This document shows positions 1 through 7,238 of a stretch of DNA of 23,952 nucleotides, piece after piece. Below the pieces are notes generated by a model. It saw nothing but the letters and a program-made list of their open reading frames with translations, made no database searches and was not told the DNA's origin. The stretch is from DATACN01 sp038215095. GTDB lineage: Bacteria; Actinomycetota; Thermoleophilia; Solirubrobacterales; Thermoleophilaceae. A program made the position numbers and the translations under genes. Each line of letters begins with the position of its first letter. Position 1 is the stretch's first letter. Location of the stretch: positions 1 to 23,952 of the forward strand of contig JBBQRG010000048.1 of NCBI GenBank assembly GCA_038215095.1. The letters are read 5' to 3'.

Positions 1-1
1 G

Positions 2-235
2 GTGGAGGAGCTGCTCGCCTACCTGGCCCGGACGCTCGTCGACGAGCCCGGGGAGGTGTCGGTCGAGTCCTTCGAGGAGGACGACGGCACGCTGGTGCTG
101 GAGCTCCAGGTGGCCGAGGACGACACCGGCAAGGTGATCGGCCGCGGCGGCCGCACCGTTGCCGCGCTGCGCACGGTGGTGAAGGCCGCCGCCGTCAAGC
201 ACGAGCGCCGCGTCCTCGTCGACGTACTCGATTGA
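2..235 (+). CDS. khpA: KH-domain RNA-binding protein KhpA
   Basis: A 77-residue single KH-domain protein. The GxxG loop that contacts RNA is visible as I-G-R-G-G-R at about residues 46-51, followed by the helix typical of KhpA (formerly YlqC). KhpA proteins are 75-80 residues long, so the GTG at base 2 probably gives a complete protein, although only one upstream base is visible and no ribosome binding site can be checked. In the family it partners with KhpB/Jag in RNA binding and usually lies between rpsP and rimM; rpsP would be expected just outside the window. Its stop codon overlaps the TTG start of rimM (TTGA), which suggests translational coupling. Confidence 0.9.
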   Translation: MEELLAYLARTLVDEPGEVSVESFEEDDGTLVLELQVAEDDTGKVIGRGGRTVAALRTVVKAAAVKHERRVLVDVLD

Positions 236-669
236 CGCTGGTCAGCGCGGGCCGGGTGGGCCGCACGCACGGGCGCGACGGCAGCTTCTACGTGGCCGAC
301 GCCCGGCACGAGCTCGGCGTGGGCACCCAGGTCAGGGTTGGCGATGGAGAGCACCGCGTTGAGCGCAGGGGCGGCACAGACTCGCGCCCGCTGGTGCGGC
401 TGTCGGGGATCCGCGACGCGCGCGAGCTGCAGGGCGAGCTGCTGCTCGTGGAGGCATCCCTCGACGAGGGGGAGTGGCTGGCCGGCGACCTCGTGGGCTG
501 CCGGGTGGAGGGCCTCGGCGAGGTCAAGCGGGTGATCGACTCGCCCTCCTGCCCGCTGCTGGAGCTCGACGACGGCACGCTCGTGCCGTTCATCTCCGAC
601 GCGATCGTGGCGGTGGACGTCGAGGCGCGCCGCATCGAGGCCGACGCCGGCTGGCTGGGACAGCAATGA
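232..669 (+). CDS. rimM: 16S rRNA-processing protein RimM
   Basis: A 145-residue RimM-like protein, short for a family of about 165-185 residues. The N-terminal beta-barrel begins at once with V-G-R-T-H-G-R-D-G, matching the family G(R/K)xxxxHGxxG signature. The C-terminal PRC barrel holds the L-G-E-V-K-R-V-I-D strand and V-P-F-I-S-D, equivalent to the family's 'liPxxxd' segment. RimM assists maturation of the 30S head around protein S19. The start is TTG overlapping the khpA stop, chosen because the conserved barrel starts only six residues later. Its stop overlaps the trmD ATG (ATGA). The shortness comes from trimmed loops rather than a broken frame. Confidence 0.9.
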   Translation: MTLVSAGRVGRTHGRDGSFYVADARHELGVGTQVRVGDGEHRVERRGGTDSRPLVRLSGIRDARELQGELLLVEASLDEGEWLAGDLVGCRVEGLGEVKRVIDSPSCPLLELDDGTLVPFISDAIVAVDVEARRIEADAGWLGQQ

Positions 670-1343
670 ACGTCGACGTCTTCACGCTGTTTCCCTCGTG
701 GTTCGCCTGGTTCGCCGAGCAGCGCCACGTGCGCAACGCCGCCGGGCGCGGGCACCCCTTCGAGGCGGTGGACCTGCGCGCCACCACGCCGCTGGGATCC
801 GGGCAGGTGGACGACACGCCCTACGGGGGCGGCGCCGGCATGGTGATCCGCGTGGACGTGGTGGAGGCGGCGCTCGCCGCCCGCTACGGCGGCGACCCGC
901 TCGAGCGGCCGCCCGGGCGCAGGGTGGTCGCTCTGTCCGCCGGCGGGCGCCAGTTCGACGACGCACTGGCCTCGGAGCTGGCCGGGGCCGGGGACCTCAC
1001 GCTGCTCTGCGGCCGCTACGAGGGCTTCGACGACCGCGTGCACGAGCACCTCGCCACCGACGTGGTCTCGATCGGGCCCTACGTGCTCGCCGGCGGCGAG
1101 CTGGCGGCGATGGTGATCGCCGATTCGGTGATTCGCAAGCTGCCGGGCGCGCTCGGCCACGAGGACAGCGCGCTCGAGGAGTCCTTCAGCCCGGCCCTCG
1201 AGGGCGCGCCCGAGTATCCGCACTACACCCGGCCCGTGGAGTGGCGCGGCCACGCCGTGCCGGAGATCCTGCTGTCGGGCGACCACGCGCGCGTACGCGA
1301 ATGGCGCCTCGAGCGGGCCCGCGAGCGCGCCAGGGATCGCTAG
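666..1343 (+). CDS. trmD: tRNA (guanine-N1)-methyltransferase TrmD
   Basis: A 225-residue SPOUT-class methyltransferase that makes m1G37 in tRNA and so prevents frameshifting. Visible signatures are M-N-V-D-V-F-T-L-F-P at the N-terminus, Y-G-G-G-A-G-M (residues 53-59), the knot motifs L-L-C-G-R-Y-E-G-F-D (113-122) and S-I-G-P-Y-V-L-A-G-G-E-L (135-146), and Y-P-H-Y-T-R-P near 185-190. The ATG overlaps the rimM stop by four bases. An open frame continues upstream inside rimM, but homology starts at this ATG. The protein is shorter than E. coli TrmD (255) because the C-terminal tail is missing. The position of the E. coli catalytic Asp169 reads Glu172 here (E-E-S-F instead of E-D-S-F). Confidence 0.95.
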   Translation: MNVDVFTLFPSWFAWFAEQRHVRNAAGRGHPFEAVDLRATTPLGSGQVDDTPYGGGAGMVIRVDVVEAALAARYGGDPLERPPGRRVVALSAGGRQFDDALASELAGAGDLTLLCGRYEGFDDRVHEHLATDVVSIGPYVLAGGELAAMVIADSVIRKLPGALGHEDSALEESFSPALEGAPEYPHYTRPVEWRGHAVPEILLSGDHARVREWRLERARERARDR

Positions 1344-1400
1344 GCCCTTCGCTACCATTCGGCCACGCGCGGCACACCCCCCGGTGGTCGCGCCTCTTCT

Positions 1401-1940
1401 ATGTCAGGCGTCATCGACAGCATCGAGCGCGCGCAACTGCGCCGCGTCCCGCGCTTCGCCGCGGGCGACCGCGTGCGCGTCCACTTCCAGGTGGTCGAGG
1501 GCACCCGCCGCCGTACCCAGGTCTTCGAGGGCATCGTGATCAAGCGCCAGGGCAGCGGAGCGCGCGAGACCTTCACGGTGCGCAAGCAGTCGTTCGGGGT
1601 GGGGGTGGAGCGCACGTTTCCCGTGCATTCGCCCAAGATCGAGCGCATCGAGGTCGCCGCCCGCGGCGACGTCCGGCGCGCGAAGCTCTACTACCTGCGC
1701 GACCGGGTGGGCCGCGGCGCCCGCGTGCGGGAGCGCCGTTTCACCGGCGAGGACCTGTCGGCCCTGCCGCCCGAGGAGCAGCCGCCGGAAGCCGGCGCCA
1801 TGCCGGTCGACGAGGACGTCGCGAGGCCGGGCGAGGAGGAGCTCGCCGAGGTGGCCGCGACCGACGAGGCCGAAGGGGCCGAGCAGTCCGGGGACGACGT
1901 GGCGGTACAGGCAGAGTCGCCCGGCTCCGACGAGTCGTAG
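1401..1940 (+). CDS. rplS: 50S ribosomal protein L19 with acidic C-terminal tail
   Basis: Residues 1-113 are a standard bL19: an N-terminal helix, F-A-A-G-D-R-V-R-V, the R-x-Q-x-F-E-G-I-V-I strand and K-L-Y-Y-L-R-D near the end. L19 sits at the 30S-50S interface. Usual length is about 115 residues; this one is 179, with an extra tail of about 65 residues rich in Glu, Asp, Pro and Ala that looks disordered. The ATG at 1401 fits the family start. No ribosome binding site is obvious in front of it. A TACCAT hexamer at 1353-1358 could be a -10 box, but this is weak. The gene follows trmD by 57 bases, the usual order. Confidence 0.95.
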   Translation: MSGVIDSIERAQLRRVPRFAAGDRVRVHFQVVEGTRRRTQVFEGIVIKRQGSGARETFTVRKQSFGVGVERTFPVHSPKIERIEVAARGDVRRAKLYYLRDRVGRGARVRERRFTGEDLSALPPEEQPPEAGAMPVDEDVARPGEEELAEVAATDEAEGAEQSGDDVAVQAESPGSDES

Positions 1941-1966
1941 GCGGCAAGGTCCGCCTGGCCTCCAAC

Positions 1967-2578
1967 GTGGCGCAGAGCAGCAAAGAGCAGAGCGCCCGCA
2001 GCTCGATCCTCGAGCTGGTGATGATCGTTGCGGTGGCGCTTGGCCTCGCGCTCGGCATCCAGGCGGTGCTCGTCAAGCCGTTCCGGATTCCCAGTGAGTC
2101 GATGGTCCCGACGCTGCAGATCGGCCAGCGCGTGCTGGTGGACCGGGTGAGCCTGCGCTTCAGCAACCCGACCCGCGGCGATGTGTTGGTGTTCAAGCCG
2201 CCCAAGGGATCCGACGACAACGTCTGCGGCATCCGCCAGCCCAGCGACTCGCCCTGCCCGCGGCCGACCGCCGCCGAGTCGGACACGAACTACATCAAGC
2301 GGGTTGTGGCCGTCGGCGGCGACCGGCTCAAGGTGCTCGCCGGCCGCGTCTACCTGAACGGGCGCAAGCAGCGCGAGCCGTTCATCAACCCCTCCTCCGA
2401 CTGCGACATCTGCAACCTCCCTCACGAGATCACGATCCCGAAGGGCATGTACTTCATGATGGGCGACAACCGCGGCGAGAGCGCCGACAGCCGCTACTGG
2501 GGCCCGATCCCCAAGAAGTGGATCGTGGGCGAGGCGTTCATGACCTACTGGCCGCCGGGTCGCATCGGCGGGCTCTAA
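1967..2578 (+). CDS. lepB: Type I signal peptidase
   Basis: A 203-residue membrane serine protease that removes signal peptides from secreted proteins. One N-terminal membrane segment (about residues 14-36) is followed by the box B motif I-P-S-E-S-M-V-P-T-L with catalytic Ser45, the Lys box Y-I-K-R-V-V-A-V-G-G-D with Lys111, and box E M-G-D-N-R-G-E-S-A-D-S-R-Y-W-G. The frame is open far upstream, overlapping trmD and rplS, but only the GTG at 1967 gives a signal-peptidase-sized protein. No clear ribosome binding site precedes it, so coupling to rplS (26 bases upstream) is likely. Four cysteines (87, 97, 146, 149) lie in the extracytoplasmic part, in insertions flanking the Lys box. Confidence 0.92.
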   Translation: MAQSSKEQSARSSILELVMIVAVALGLALGIQAVLVKPFRIPSESMVPTLQIGQRVLVDRVSLRFSNPTRGDVLVFKPPKGSDDNVCGIRQPSDSPCPRPTAAESDTNYIKRVVAVGGDRLKVLAGRVYLNGRKQREPFINPSSDCDICNLPHEITIPKGMYFMMGDNRGESADSRYWGPIPKKWIVGEAFMTYWPPGRIGGL

Positions 2579-2598
2579 CTTCCGCCGTACGTCCGCCT

Positions 2599-3279
2599 AT
2601 GATCCGCCGCAGCGTGGGTCGAACGCGGCGCAAGAGTCCTCACAGCGGCAGGCGGCTGTTCGCCTTCGACCGCGAGATCGGCTGCCGCTACGTGGCCGGA
2701 GCCGATGAGGCGGGCCGCGGCTCGCTGGCGGGGCCGCTGGTGGCCGCCGCGGTGCTGTTCGACCTCGAGCGGCTGACGCTCTCCGACCGCCGCGCCTTGA
2801 GCCGCCTGAACGATTCGAAGCAGCACACCGAGGAGTCGCGCGAGGAGCTCTACCCGCTCGTGCTGCGCGCCGCCGCCCAGTCGGTCGTGGTCTCGCGCTG
2901 CGTGCGGGGCATCGACAGCCGCGGCCTGCACGTCACCAACCTGGACGCGCTGCGCTCCGCCCTGCTGGGCGTGGCGCGCAGGGGCACCATCTGCCTGGTG
3001 GACGGCTTCAACGTGCCGGAGTTCGGCTTCGAGCAGCGCGCGGTGGTCGACGGCGACTGCCGCAGCGCGGCGATCGCGGCCGCCTCGGTGCTGGCAAAGG
3101 TCACCCGCGACCGCTACATGCGACGCGCCGCGGAGCGCCATCCCGGCTGGGACTTCGAGACGAACGTCGGCTACTCGACCCCCGAGCACCGCGCGGCGAT
3201 AGCCGCGAACGGCGTCTCCCCGCTGCACCGCCTCTCGTTCCAGTCGATCGCCTACCAGCAGCTGGCGATCGAGTCCTAG
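2599..3279 (+). CDS. rnhB: Ribonuclease HII
   Basis: A 226-residue RNase HII, which cuts RNA in RNA-DNA hybrids and removes single ribonucleotides from DNA. The catalytic G-A-D-E-A-G-R-G motif is at residues 34-41 (Asp36, Glu37). The L-N-D-S-K-Q segment, the L-V-D-G strand and S-V-L-A-K-V-T-R-D-R-Y-M follow in family order. The frame is open upstream to 2518 inside lepB; the ATG at 2599 is chosen because it starts after the lepB stop and leaves a normal N-terminal lead-in. The gene converges on yraN with only two bases between the stops. Confidence 0.93.
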   Translation: MIRRSVGRTRRKSPHSGRRLFAFDREIGCRYVAGADEAGRGSLAGPLVAAAVLFDLERLTLSDRRALSRLNDSKQHTEESREELYPLVLRAAAQSVVVSRCVRGIDSRGLHVTNLDALRSALLGVARRGTICLVDGFNVPEFGFEQRAVVDGDCRSAAIAAASVLAKVTRDRYMRRAAERHPGWDFETNVGYSTPEHRAAIAANGVSPLHRLSFQSIAYQQLAIES

Positions 3280-3281
3280 CC

Positions 3282-3668
3282 CTAGAAAGCGTCCTCCAGG
3301 TGCTCGAGCTCGACCAGGCGGCCGGCCGCGTCGAAGCTCACGCCGATCGCGTCGAAGCGCAGCTCCGGCGGGCGCGCGCGGCTCACTGAGCCCTCCCGCG
3401 CCAGCCACTCGCGAGCCATCAGCCTCACCTGCCGCCGTTTCCGGGCTCCAATCGCGCTGAAGGGCCCAAGCGGCCCCGGCGCCCCGCGCACGATGCGCGT
3501 CTTGACCTCGCAGAAGACCAGGTAGCGCCTGTCGGCGGCCACCACGTCGAGCTCGCCGTAGCGGGTGCGGAAGTTGCGCTCGACGACCTCGAAGCCGCGC
3601 GCCTCTAGGTGACGGCAGGCGAGCGACTCGCCCGTCTCTCCCAGTAGCCGCCGCGGATCGCCGGTCAT
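3282..3668 (-). CDS. yraN: UPF0102 protein YraN, endonuclease-like fold
   Basis: A 128-residue protein of the YraN/UPF0102 family, which has a restriction-endonuclease-like core. The order G-E-x-x-A-C-x-x-L near the N-terminus, Y-G-E-L-D-V-V (Asp41) and F-C-E-V-K-T-R (Glu54, Lys56) is the PD-(D/E)xK pattern typical of the family. The biochemical role is not settled; the gene commonly lies beside rnhB, comM and dprA, as here. It reads opposite to rnhB (tail to tail) and to comM (head to head). The ATG at 3668 has a TAGCGT hexamer eight bases upstream on its own strand, consistent with a leaderless transcript. Confidence 0.92.
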   Translation of the reverse strand: MTGDPRRLLGETGESLACRHLEARGFEVVERNFRTRYGELDVVAADRRYLVFCEVKTRIVRGAPGPLGPFSAIGARKRRQVRLMAREWLAREGSVSRARPPELRFDAIGVSFDAAGRLVELEHLEDAF

Positions 3669-3676
3669 CGGCGACG

Positions 3677-3682
3677 ACGCTA
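3677..3682 (-). promoter_or_regulatory. Putative -10 box for yraN
   Basis: On the minus strand this reads TAGCGT and lies eight bases before the yraN ATG. It fits the TAnnnT actinobacterial -10 core and the spacing seen at nine other starts in this window, so transcription would start at or next to the start codon. No convincing -35 box was found. Confidence 0.4.
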
Positions 3683-3748
3683 GGACGGATCGCCTGACGG
3701 CTGGGCGCGCGAGCGTTACGACGTTGTCACACCCGCGTGCCCACCGGT

Positions 3749-3765
3749 CTAGGAGGCGCTCCTAG
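3749..3765. promoter_or_regulatory. Perfect inverted repeat over the comM promoter
   Basis: CTAGGAG-GCG-CTCCTAG: two perfect 7-base arms around a 3-base centre. The right arm overlaps the putative comM -10 hexamer TAGCTT (3763-3768). The left arm contains AGGAGG, but that lies 19 bases from the ATG, too far for a normal ribosome binding site. It may be an operator or only a hairpin in a longer transcript; there is no experimental evidence here. Confidence 0.35.
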
Positions 3766-3768
3766 CTT
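3763..3768 (+). promoter_or_regulatory. Putative -10 box for comM
   Basis: TAGCTT, seven bases upstream of the ATG at 3776. It matches the TAnnnT core and the spacing seen at other starts in the window, and supports the choice of 3776 over the upstream GTG at 3737. Confidence 0.4.
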
Positions 3769-3775
3769 GCCGGCC

Positions 3776-5293
3776 ATGCTCGCCAGCGTCGCCACCTTCG
3801 CCCTCGAGGGCGTCACCAGCCGTGAGGTCACGGTCGAGGCCGACATCCGGCGTGGGCTGCCCACGTTCACGCTGGTCGGGCTGCCCGACCGCGCCATCAG
3901 GGAGTCGCGCGAGCGGGTGCGCGCGGCGCTCCTGAACTCCGAGCTCGAGTTCCCGATGAAGCGCCTCACGGTGAACCTGGCGCCCGCCCACCTGCGAAAG
4001 GGTGGTCCCGGCTTCGACCTCGGGATAGCCGTGGGACTGCTCGCGGCCAGCGGCCAGGTGGCCCCGGAGGCGCTGCAGGGCTGCGCGGTCTGCGGCGAGC
4101 TGTCGCTGAGCGGCGAGCTGCGCCCGGTCCGCGGCGCCCTGGCGATGGCCATGCGCGCCAGGGAGGCAGGGCTGCGGCGGCTGATCGTCCCGGTGGAGAA
4201 CGCGCCCGAAGCGGCGCTGGTCGAGGGCCTGGAGGTGCTAGGCGTGCCCACGCTGGTCCGGATGCGCGACCTGCTGCGCGGTGACTGGAGCACGGACCCC
4301 GCCGAGCCGGCCGCTCCGGCGAGCACGCCCGCCGAGCCGCTGCTCGACTTCGCGGACGTCCGGGGCCAGGAGGACGCGAAGCGGGCGCTCGAGATAGCCG
4401 CGGCCGGGGGGCACAACGTGCTCATGGTGGGGCCGCCGGGCTCCGGCAAGACGATGCTGGCGCGGCGCCTGCCCGGCATCCTGCCGCCCCCGACGCTGGA
4501 GGAAGCGCTCGAGATCACCCAGATCGAGAGCGCCGGCGGCCTCGGCAGCGGCCACCTGGCGGCAGAGCGGCCGTTCCGGGCTCCACACCACACGACCTCC
4601 CCGCAGGGGCTCGTGGGCGGCGGCACCGGCCCGCAGCCGGGCGAGATCACGCTGGCCCACCGCGGCGTGCTGTTCCTCGACGAGCTGGCCGAGTTTGCCC
4701 GCGACGCGCTCGATTCGCTGCGCCAGCCGCTCGAGGACGGCAGCGTGCAGGTCATGCGCCGCCAGCGCTCGGTGGAGTTTCCGGCCCGGGCGATGCTGGT
4801 GGCGGCCTGCAACCCGTGCCCATGCGCCAAGCCGCCGGAGCGCTGCAGCTGCGGCCCGCTCGAGCGCGGCCGCTATGCCCGGCGGCTGAGCGGCCCGCTG
4901 CTCGACCGCATCGACCTCGCCTGCCAGGTCGACTCGGTGCCGCTCGTGGAGCTGGTCACCGGGCGCTCCCGGGGCCGCGACTCGCGTGCGGTGCGCGGCG
5001 CGGTCGTGGCGGCAAGGGAGCGTCAGCGCGCCCGCCTCGCGGATAGCGGGGTGAGCTGCAACGGAGAGATGGACGGCCGGCTCACGAGGCGCGTGGTGAA
5101 GGTCGATGCCGACGTGCGCGGCCGGCTGCTGGCGGTGGCGGGCAGGCAGCTGCTCAGCGGCCGCGGGCACGACCGGGTGCTGAGGGTCGCCCGGACGATC
5201 GCCGACCTCGACGGCCGCGAGCGGGTGCGCGGCGACGACGTCGACGAGGCCCTCGGCTACCGGGTGGCGGGCTGGGAGGAGCTGGCGGCATGA
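3776..5293 (+). CDS. comM: ComM/YifB-type AAA+ ATPase (Mg-chelatase-like)
   Basis: A 505-residue protein of the YifB/ComM family. In Vibrio and Acinetobacter, ComM is a hexameric helicase that promotes branch migration during integration of DNA taken up by transformation. The N-terminal 190 residues form the Lon-protease-like S5 domain (L-A-S-V-A-T-F-A-L-E-G start, G-L-P-D-R-A-I-R-E-S-R-E-R-V). Walker A is G-P-P-G-S-G-K-T at 219-226 and Walker B is V-L-F-L-D-E-L-A-E-F. A cysteine-rich loop (C-N-P-C-P-C, then C-S-C) is followed by the R-L-S-G-P-L-L-D-R-I-D-L segment and a C-terminal Mg-chelatase helical domain. An in-frame GTG at 3737 would add 13 residues, but family homology starts at 3776. 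The stop overlaps the dprA ATG. Confidence 0.93.
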   Translation: MLASVATFALEGVTSREVTVEADIRRGLPTFTLVGLPDRAIRESRERVRAALLNSELEFPMKRLTVNLAPAHLRKGGPGFDLGIAVGLLAASGQVAPEALQGCAVCGELSLSGELRPVRGALAMAMRAREAGLRRLIVPVENAPEAALVEGLEVLGVPTLVRMRDLLRGDWSTDPAEPAAPASTPAEPLLDFADVRGQEDAKRALEIAAAGGHNVLMVGPPGSGKTMLARRLPGILPPPTLEEALEITQIESAGGLGSGHLAAERPFRAPHHTTSPQGLVGGGTGPQPGEITLAHRGVLFLDELAEFARDALDSLRQPLEDGSVQVMRRQRSVEFPARAMLVAACNPCPCAKPPERCSCGPLERGRYARRLSGPLLDRIDLACQVDSVPLVELVTGRSRGRDSRAVRGAVVAARERQRARLADSGVSCNGEMDGRLTRRVVKVDADVRGRLLAVAGRQLLSGRGHDRVLRVARTIADLDGRERVRGDDVDEALGYRVAGWEELAA

Positions 5294-6366
5294 GCGCCTG
5301 CGATGCCTGCCTGCGCCGCGGCAGGCTGCTCGGGCTGCTCGCGCCGCGGATCGCCGGGCTGCTCGACAGGCCGGGGTCGCGCTCCGCGGGCATCCTCGCG
5401 CTGCCCGACGCCGACTTGATCGACGCGGTCGCGGGGGAGGCGGTCGAGGAGGTCCACGAACGGATGGGGGAGTTCCACGCCGAAGGCGAGCGGGCGGAGC
5501 TCGCCGAGCGCGGCATCGGTGTGGCCTGCCGCCACCGCCCCGGCTTCCCGGGCCAGCTCGGCGAGCTGCACGATCCGCCGACCGCGCTGTTCGCCGTCGG
5601 CGAGCTGCCGGAGCTCGAGCGGGCGGTGGCCATCGTCGGCTCGCGCTCCGCCTCGCCGTACGGACTGGAGGTGGCCTACGAGCTCGGCCGTGGGCTCGGC
5701 GCGGCCGGCGTCACGGTGGTCAGCGGCCTGGCGCTCGGCATCGACGCCGCGGCGCACCGCGGCTGCCTCGACGGCGGCGGGCGCGGGGTGGCAGTGCTTG
5801 CCGGCGGGCCGGACGTCATATATCCGCGCCAGAACGGGCGGCTCTATGAGCAGATCGCCGCGAACGGGGCGGTGATCTCCGAGATGCCGCCCGGCACGCG
5901 CCCGTACCGCTGGAGCTTTCCCGCGCGCAACCGCATCATGGCCGGGCTGTCCGAGCTCACGGTCCTCGTCGAGGCGGCCGACCCGTCCGGCTCGCTGATC
6001 ACGGCGGAGTTCGCGCGCGACATCGGCAGGGCGGTGGGAGCGGTGCCGGGCAGGGTCACCTCGCGGTTCGCGGCGGGCACTAACGGACTCCTGCGCGACG
6101 GCGCCATCCCGATCACCGGCGCGCAGGACGTGCTCGACGAGCTGTTCGGCGCGGGTGCGCTCGAGCTGGCGAGCGCGCAGCTGCCGAGCGACCCCGCGCT
6201 GCAGGCGGTGCTGGCGGGCATCGAGGCAGGGCGCAACCTGGGCGAGCTGGCCAGCGCGGCCGGACTCACCGTGCGGGAGGCCCGCGCCGCGCTCGCCCGG
6301 CTGGAGGCCGACGGGCTGGTGAAGCGCTCGGGGCTGGGCTCCTACGAGCGGGCGGCGGGGCGTTAG
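5290..6366 (+). CDS. dprA: DNA-processing protein DprA
   Basis: A 358-residue DprA, which binds incoming single-stranded DNA and loads RecA during transformation; it is also widespread in species not known to be competent. The Rossmann-like core shows V-G-S-R-S-A-S-P-Y-G, V-S-G-L-A-L-G-I-D-A-A-A-H, L-A-G-G-P-D-V-I-Y-P-R-Q-N and F-P-A-R-N-R-I-M-A-G-L-S. The last 65 or so residues fit the DprA winged-helix domain. The N-terminal 90 residues are the usual weakly conserved helical part. The ATG overlaps the comM stop (ATGA), so the two are co-translated. The stop codon TAG abuts a degenerate copy of the 41-bp repeat. Confidence 0.93.
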   Translation: MSACDACLRRGRLLGLLAPRIAGLLDRPGSRSAGILALPDADLIDAVAGEAVEEVHERMGEFHAEGERAELAERGIGVACRHRPGFPGQLGELHDPPTALFAVGELPELERAVAIVGSRSASPYGLEVAYELGRGLGAAGVTVVSGLALGIDAAAHRGCLDGGGRGVAVLAGGPDVIYPRQNGRLYEQIAANGAVISEMPPGTRPYRWSFPARNRIMAGLSELTVLVEAADPSGSLITAEFARDIGRAVGAVPGRVTSRFAAGTNGLLRDGAIPITGAQDVLDELFGAGALELASAQLPSDPALQAVLAGIEAGRNLGELASAAGLTVREARAALARLEADGLVKRSGLGSYERAAGR

Positions 6367-6410
6367 GAGGAACGGTGCGCACTCGGCCGAGCCGAGCGCT
6401 TCCGCTAAGC
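6367..6410. repeat. Degenerate single copy of the 41-bp palindromic repeat
   Basis: A 28-base core (6375-6402) is identical to the core of both tandem copies at 7246-7273 and 7287-7314. It contains the palindromes GTGCGCAC (6375-6382) and CTCGGCCGAG (6382-6391). The third hairpin is altered at 6403 relative to the tandem copies, but a replacement pairing CCGCT-A-AGCGG (6402-6412) is possible. It starts right after the dprA stop codon. Confidence 0.85.
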
Positions 6411-6419
6411 GGCCGTGCC

Positions 6420-6425
6420 TATCCT
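6420..6425 (+). promoter_or_regulatory. Putative -10 box for thiD
   Basis: TATCCT, nine bases before the thiD ATG at 6435. This supports 6435 over the GTG at 6375, which lies inside the repeat, and implies a leaderless or near-leaderless mRNA. Confidence 0.4.
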
Positions 6426-6434
6426 TCCGCCGCC

Positions 6435-7238
6435 ATGGCCGCGCCGCTTCCAAGGTTGCTCACGATCGCCGGTTCCGACTCCGGCGGCGGTGCCGGCATC
6501 CAGGCGGACCTCAAGGCGTTCGCGAAGGCCGGCGCCCACGGGATGAGCGCGATCACCGCGGTCACCGCGCAGAGCACGACCGCCGTGAATGCGGTCTATC
6601 CGTTGCCGCCAGAGGCCATCGTGGAGCAGGTACGGGCGGTGGCCGGGGACATCGGCGTGGACGCCGTGAAGATCGGCATGGTCGGCAACGCGGAGGCCAT
6701 CCAGGCGGTGGTGGCGGCGCTCGACCTGGTGGGGGAGGTGCCGATGGTGCTCGACCCCGTGATGGTGGCCGAGAGCGGCGCGCGGCTGCTCGACGAGGAA
6801 GCGGTCCAGGCGCTGCGCGAGGAGCTGGTGCCGCGGGCCACGGTCGTGACTCCCAACCTGGCCGAGGCGGCGGCGCTGACCGGGCGCGACGCTTCGGACG
6901 ATCCGGAGGAGCTCGCCCGCGCTGTGCACGCGCTCGGCCCGGAGGCCGTGGTGGTCACGGGCGGCCACCGGGAGGACGCCACGGACGTGTTCTTCGACGG
7001 CGAGCGCATCGAGCTGATCCCCGGCGAGCGCCAGCCCGGCGGAGCCGCCCACGGCTCGGGCTGTACGCACTCCTCGACACTGGCGGCGGCGCTGGCCACC
7101 GGCGCCGATCCGCTGGAGGCGGCCAGGCAGGCGAAGCGGGTCGCGGAGGCCGCCGTGCGCGATGGCCTGCGCGAGCTCGGCGAGGGCGCGGGTCCGGTGG
7201 ACGTGCTCGGGCTGAGGGCGGGGTCGAAGGTCCGGTAG
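6435..7238 (+). CDS. thiD: Hydroxymethylpyrimidine (phosphate) kinase ThiD
   Basis: A 267-residue ribokinase-fold enzyme that phosphorylates HMP and HMP-P in thiamine biosynthesis. Visible are the N-terminal T-I-A-G-S-D-S-G-G-G-A-G-I-Q-A-D-L-K, the K-I-G-M-V segment, V-L-D-P-V-M-V-A, V-V-T-P-N-L-x-E and the phosphate-binding G-S-G-C-T-H-S-S near residue 210. Length is normal for the family. A frame extension back to the GTG at 6375 is an artefact of the repeat and is not used. No other thiamine gene is in the window, so thiD is isolated here. Its TAG stop is the first codon of the tandem 41-bp repeat. Confidence 0.94.
   Translation: MAAPLPRLLTIAGSDSGGGAGIQADLKAFAKAGAHGMSAITAVTAQSTTAVNAVYPLPPEAIVEQVRAVAGDIGVDAVKIGMVGNAEAIQAVVAALDLVGEVPMVLDPVMVAESGARLLDEEAVQALREELVPRATVVTPNLAEAAALTGRDASDDPEELARAVHALGPEAVVVTGGHREDATDVFFDGERIELIPGERQPGGAAHGSGCTHSSTLAAALATGADPLEAARQAKRVAEAAVRDGLRELGEGAGPVDVLGLRAGSKVR

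Noticed and set aside
1365..1397. Possible hairpin in front of rplS as an L19 autoregulatory leader
   Set aside because: The arms (GCGCG...CGCGC with partial GGTG/CACC pairing) are imperfect and chance pairing is common at this GC content.
698..1966. Long open frame running through trmD and rplS into lepB
   Set aside because: It is an Arg/Ala/Gly-rich shadow frame in GC-rich DNA. Signal-peptidase homology begins only after 1967, and trmD and rplS are clearly real in the other frames.
3751..3756. AGGAGG as ribosome binding site of comM
   Set aside because: It lies 19 bases from the ATG at 3776 and downstream of the alternative GTG at 3737, so it fits neither start.
6375..6434. N-terminal extension of thiD from the GTG at 6375
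   Set aside because: The GTG lies inside the 41-bp repeat core, the added residues have no counterpart in ThiD, and a -10 box fits the ATG at 6435.
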